64,000 nt of DNA from Reichenbachiella ulvae (GTDB taxonomy: Bacteria; Bacteroidota; Bacteroidia; Cytophagales; Cyclobacteriaceae): positions 806,001 through 870,000 of the forward strand of contig NZ_JAOYOD010000001.1 of NCBI RefSeq assembly GCF_025833875.1, written 5' to 3'. Position numbers and translations under genes: made by a program. This document shows positions 61,553 to 64,000 of this stretch, in pieces. Positions within the stretch are counted from its first letter, which is position 1, and each line of letters opens with the position of its first letter. A model generated the notes under the pieces. It was given only the letters and a program-made list of their open reading frames with translations. It was not told the origin of the DNA and did not search any database.

Positions 61553-64000
61553 ATGGCAATGAAAAAAAATATTAGTATCAACATAAGCGGGATCATCTTT
61601 CATATAGAGGAAGACGGCTACTCTAGCCTGAAGTCCTATTTGGAATCGATCAACCGCTACTTTTCCAGCTACGAGGACAGCATAGAGATCATATCCGATA
61701 TCGAAGGAAGGATTGCTGAGATCTTTCTTAGCAAATTGAGTGATGGCAAGCAGGTGATCACCCTGGAGGATGTAGAGTCTCTCATCCAGACCATGGGTAC
61801 GGTCGCGGATTTTGATGCTGCTGAAAACGGAGAGGAAGAGGAGAAGGTGAAGGAGGAACCCAAAACCTCTAGCGATTCATCTGGATCTAAAAAGGAAAAA
61901 GCGCCACCTTCGGATGAAGAAGACATTGGAAAGAAACGTTTGTTCAGAGATGACAGACGCAAGGTACTGGGAGGGGTAGCCTCTGGTATGGCCTATTTCT
62001 TTTCGATAGACCCATTGTGGATTCGATTGGTTTTTGTAGCGCTATTGCTCAATGTTTTCAACTTTGGATTCAGTGGAGGGGTCTTTTTGGCTTATATCCT
62101 TCTTTGGATTGTAATCCCGGTTTCTAAAGATCTGGGAGATGAAGAAAGTGTGAAGCGACTATTTAGAGATCCTGAAAATCAAGTATTAGGAGGGATTTCA
62201 TCCGGGATCGCCGCCTACTTCGGGATAGATGTGACCATCGTCCGTTTGCTTTTTGTGCTCTCAATATTTCTGGGTGGATCAGGTGTGATACTTTATATCA
62301 TACTTTGGATGATAACACCAGTCGCCAAGACGATCACAGAAAAAATGCAGATGCAGGGCGAGCCAGTGACGCTATCCAATATCCAGCAGACTGTCAACAA
62401 GACTCTTAAGAATAAAGAGGGAGAGGAAAGCACCTTTGCTAAGATTCTGCTTTTCCCATTCCGAATCATATCAGAACTATTCCGAGTGATAGGAGAACTG
62501 TTGGGACCTATTTCTCAGTTGATCTTCAATATCATCCGAGTATTCGCAGGGATCTTAGTGACTCTAGTGGGGATCAGCGCAATCATGGCACTTTTTGGAG
62601 CGCTGGGAGTTATGATTGGACTCTTTTCTTTGGATATGCACATGTTCACGATGGGAGCAGTGCCGGTTGATATTGTGCCACAGAGCTTTCCGGTAGCGGC
62701 AAGTGTTGGAGTTTTCATTGTAGGGATTATGCCTTTGTTGGTCATCACCCTGTTGGGAATATCATTATTAGCTAAGCGCTTTGTGATTAGCGCTGCGATA
62801 GGATGGTCTGTATTTGGCATCTGGTTGCTAGGGATCATTATGGCGGCCTTTACGGTACCAGGGCTAGTGGCTGATTTCAGAACGGAAGGGGAATACCGCG
62901 AAGTAGTCCGCTACGAATTGGATAAAGAAAGTCCAGTAGTGATCAAGCTGAGTCCAGAAGAGATGAATGATATCACGCGTCCAGAACTGAGATTGCGACC
63001 TACTGAGGATTCAGTATTCAGGCTGGTAGTAGAGAAGGAAGCCCGTGGACGTACCAGAGAGGAAGCATCTCAAAATGCACAGATGATCTCTTACAAAATT
63101 CGTCAGATTGACAATGAACTGATCTTTGATCCGCATTTCGAATATACAGAGGAAGCCCGTTTTAGGGTGCAACAGCTCAAAATGGTACTTTATGTCCCCA
63201 TGGGACAGGAGTTTATCATCGAGAAAGATGTAAGAGGCATACTTCGCAATTTCGGACAGAGACAGTACAGCAGGTATGATATCGAGGACAATGTAAGATG
63301 GGTATACACACAGGATGGCTTGCAATGTGTGAACTGCAAGCCATCGATAGAAGACACGGAAGAAGAATATGAATCTGATGATGATATGCCAGGTAGTCGT
63401 TTGGATTATTATGGAAATGATGGAGAAGATGCCATGGTCTTTGAATTCGAAAACTTCGATCAATTGGCCCTTTCCGGATATTACAAGGTCTTTGTTGAGA
63501 AAGGCGAAAAGTACAATGTGATTGTCAATGGTTCAGATGATCTAAAAAGTTTGGTTAGAATTCAGCAAACCAACAGTTTGTTATCCATTGGACTCAAAGA
63601 TGAGGATTGGGACATCTTAGATGGGATGGATGAAGAGAAACTCGAAGTTTACATCACTATGCCCTCGTTGACTGGTTTGGAATCAGGAGGGGCTTGTGAA
63701 CTGCACATTGGACGATTCGAAAACGAGAGTTTTGAAATCAAATTGATGGGTGCTTCAAATTGTGAAATGGACATTAAGACCAATGATCTTGAGATAGATT
63801 TGTCCGGGGCTTCTAAGTTGAAAATTCAAGGGTCCACTGATGCCTTGTCTGCAGATGTTTCTGGAGCTTCTAACCTGAGGGCTTATGACTTGAGAGCCAA
63901 AAAGGTTGATGTCAAGGCGGGTGGTGCATCCAATGCCAGAGTGAATGCCAGAGAGTCACTTTCAGCGGAGGTTTCTGGTATCAGTAATGTAAAATATAAA
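61553..64000 (+). CDS. PspC-domain membrane protein with C-terminal GIN/DUF2807 domain (partial, runs off right edge)
   Basis: 816 codons without a stop. N-terminal soluble part (1-120) with EEDGYSSLKSYLESINRYF, typical of DUF1700-like PspC partners; an acidic Ser/Glu linker; two tandem PspC domains (about 127-190 and 200-262; RKVLGGVASGMAYFFSID and NQVLGGISSGIAAYFGID), four more helices (about 325-450), then a periplasmic region and the start of a GIN-type beta-helix from about 625 with repeats LSGASKLKIQG, VSGASNLRAYD and AGGASNARVN. Sensor or adhesin-head like envelope protein, controlled by the upstream PadR. C-terminus not seen. Confidence 0.87.
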   Translation, partial: MAMKKNISINISGIIFHIEEDGYSSLKSYLESINRYFSSYEDSIEIISDIEGRIAEIFLSKLSDGKQVITLEDVESLIQTMGTVADFDAAENGEEEEKVKEEPKTSSDSSGSKKEKAPPSDEEDIGKKRLFRDDRRKVLGGVASGMAYFFSIDPLWIRLVFVALLLNVFNFGFSGGVFLAYILLWIVIPVSKDLGDEESVKRLFRDPENQVLGGISSGIAAYFGIDVTIVRLLFVLSIFLGGSGVILYIILWMITPVAKTITEKMQMQGEPVTLSNIQQTVNKTLKNKEGEESTFAKILLFPFRIISELFRVIGELLGPISQLIFNIIRVFAGILVTLVGISAIMALFGALGVMIGLFSLDMHMFTMGAVPVDIVPQSFPVAASVGVFIVGIMPLLVITLLGISLLAKRFVISAAIGWSVFGIWLLGIIMAAFTVPGLVADFRTEGEYREVVRYELDKESPVVIKLSPEEMNDITRPELRLRPTEDSVFRLVVEKEARGRTREEASQNAQMISYKIRQIDNELIFDPHFEYTEEARFRVQQLKMVLYVPMGQEFIIEKDVRGILRNFGQRQYSRYDIEDNVRWVYTQDGLQCVNCKPSIEDTEEEYESDDDMPGSRLDYYGNDGEDAMVFEFENFDQLALSGYYKVFVEKGEKYNVIVNGSDDLKSLVRIQQTNSLLSIGLKDEDWDILDGMDEEKLEVYITMPSLTGLESGGACELHIGRFENESFEIKLMGASNCEMDIKTNDLEIDLSGASKLKIQGSTDALSADVSGASNLRAYDLRAKKVDVKAGGASNARVNARESLSAEVSGISNVKYK

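Noticed and set aside
1..64000. CRISPR arrays, prophage genes, insertion sequences or integrases
   Set aside because: No spacer-repeat array, transposase, integrase or phage structural gene was found on either strand.

Overview
This window is a 64 kb piece of a Bacteroidota chromosome, most likely a gliding marine member of the Cytophagales (a Reichenbachiella, Ekhidna or Fulvivirga-like bacterium; genus is inference). Evidence: type IX secretion genes (a PorV-type protein and a C25 sortase), the 73-residue DUF2795 protein and DUF349 protein typical of the phylum, recurrent TTG-N19/20-TAnnTTTG promoters in place of -35/-10 boxes, few Shine-Dalgarno sequences, long-form PurL, and a dispersed palindromic intergenic repeat.

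Layout. 1-16.3 kb is mainly housekeeping: the end of a MarR-controlled efflux operon, a PBP4-type carboxypeptidase, a zinc phospholipase C-like protein, ettA, DUF349, DUF2795, ispD, queA, a small acidic lipoprotein, pth, rplY-prs, tRNA-Gln and purL. 16.3-23.9 kb is accessory: a 14-unit 21-bp minisatellite, an orphan lipoprotein and a small membrane protein, short palindromes, a secreted esterase, two tandem membrane-anchored FGE-sulfatase-like proteins without the catalytic cysteines, and a cytoplasmic alpha/beta hydrolase. 23.9-31.4 kb is a TetR-TolC-adaptor-RND efflux operon followed by a predicted subclass B1 metallo-beta-lactamase. 31.4-34.0 kb holds an RluA-type pseudouridine synthase, a small membrane protein and pabB/pabC.

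The centrepiece is 34.07-48.5 kb: siaB, siaC, histidine kinase, response regulator fused to a PP2C-like domain that has lost its metal ligands, cheW, a chemoreceptor with two PAS domains behind its signalling domain, a ParA ATPase, a second CheW with a histone-H1-like Lys/Ala tail, cheB, cheA, a CheC-like protein, cheR and cheY. All 13 genes point the same way; spacing from the kinase to cheY is 4-39 bp and a terminator closes the run. No flagellar gene is in the window. I read it as one signalling island joining a Sia-type phospho-switch, a chemosensory array and a ParC/ParP-like positioning pair, probably serving gliding or surface behaviour. That output is inference.

48.6-54.7 kb holds two CDF metal transporters, a SemiSWEET transporter, a ferredoxin and acyl-CoA reductase sharing a symmetric divergent promoter, an outer-membrane-like protein, and two translationally coupled membrane proteins that look like histidine kinases without an ATPase domain. 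54.7-60.8 kb is porV-porU2. The window ends in a PadR regulator and a PspC/GIN-domain envelope-stress-like protein that runs off the right edge.
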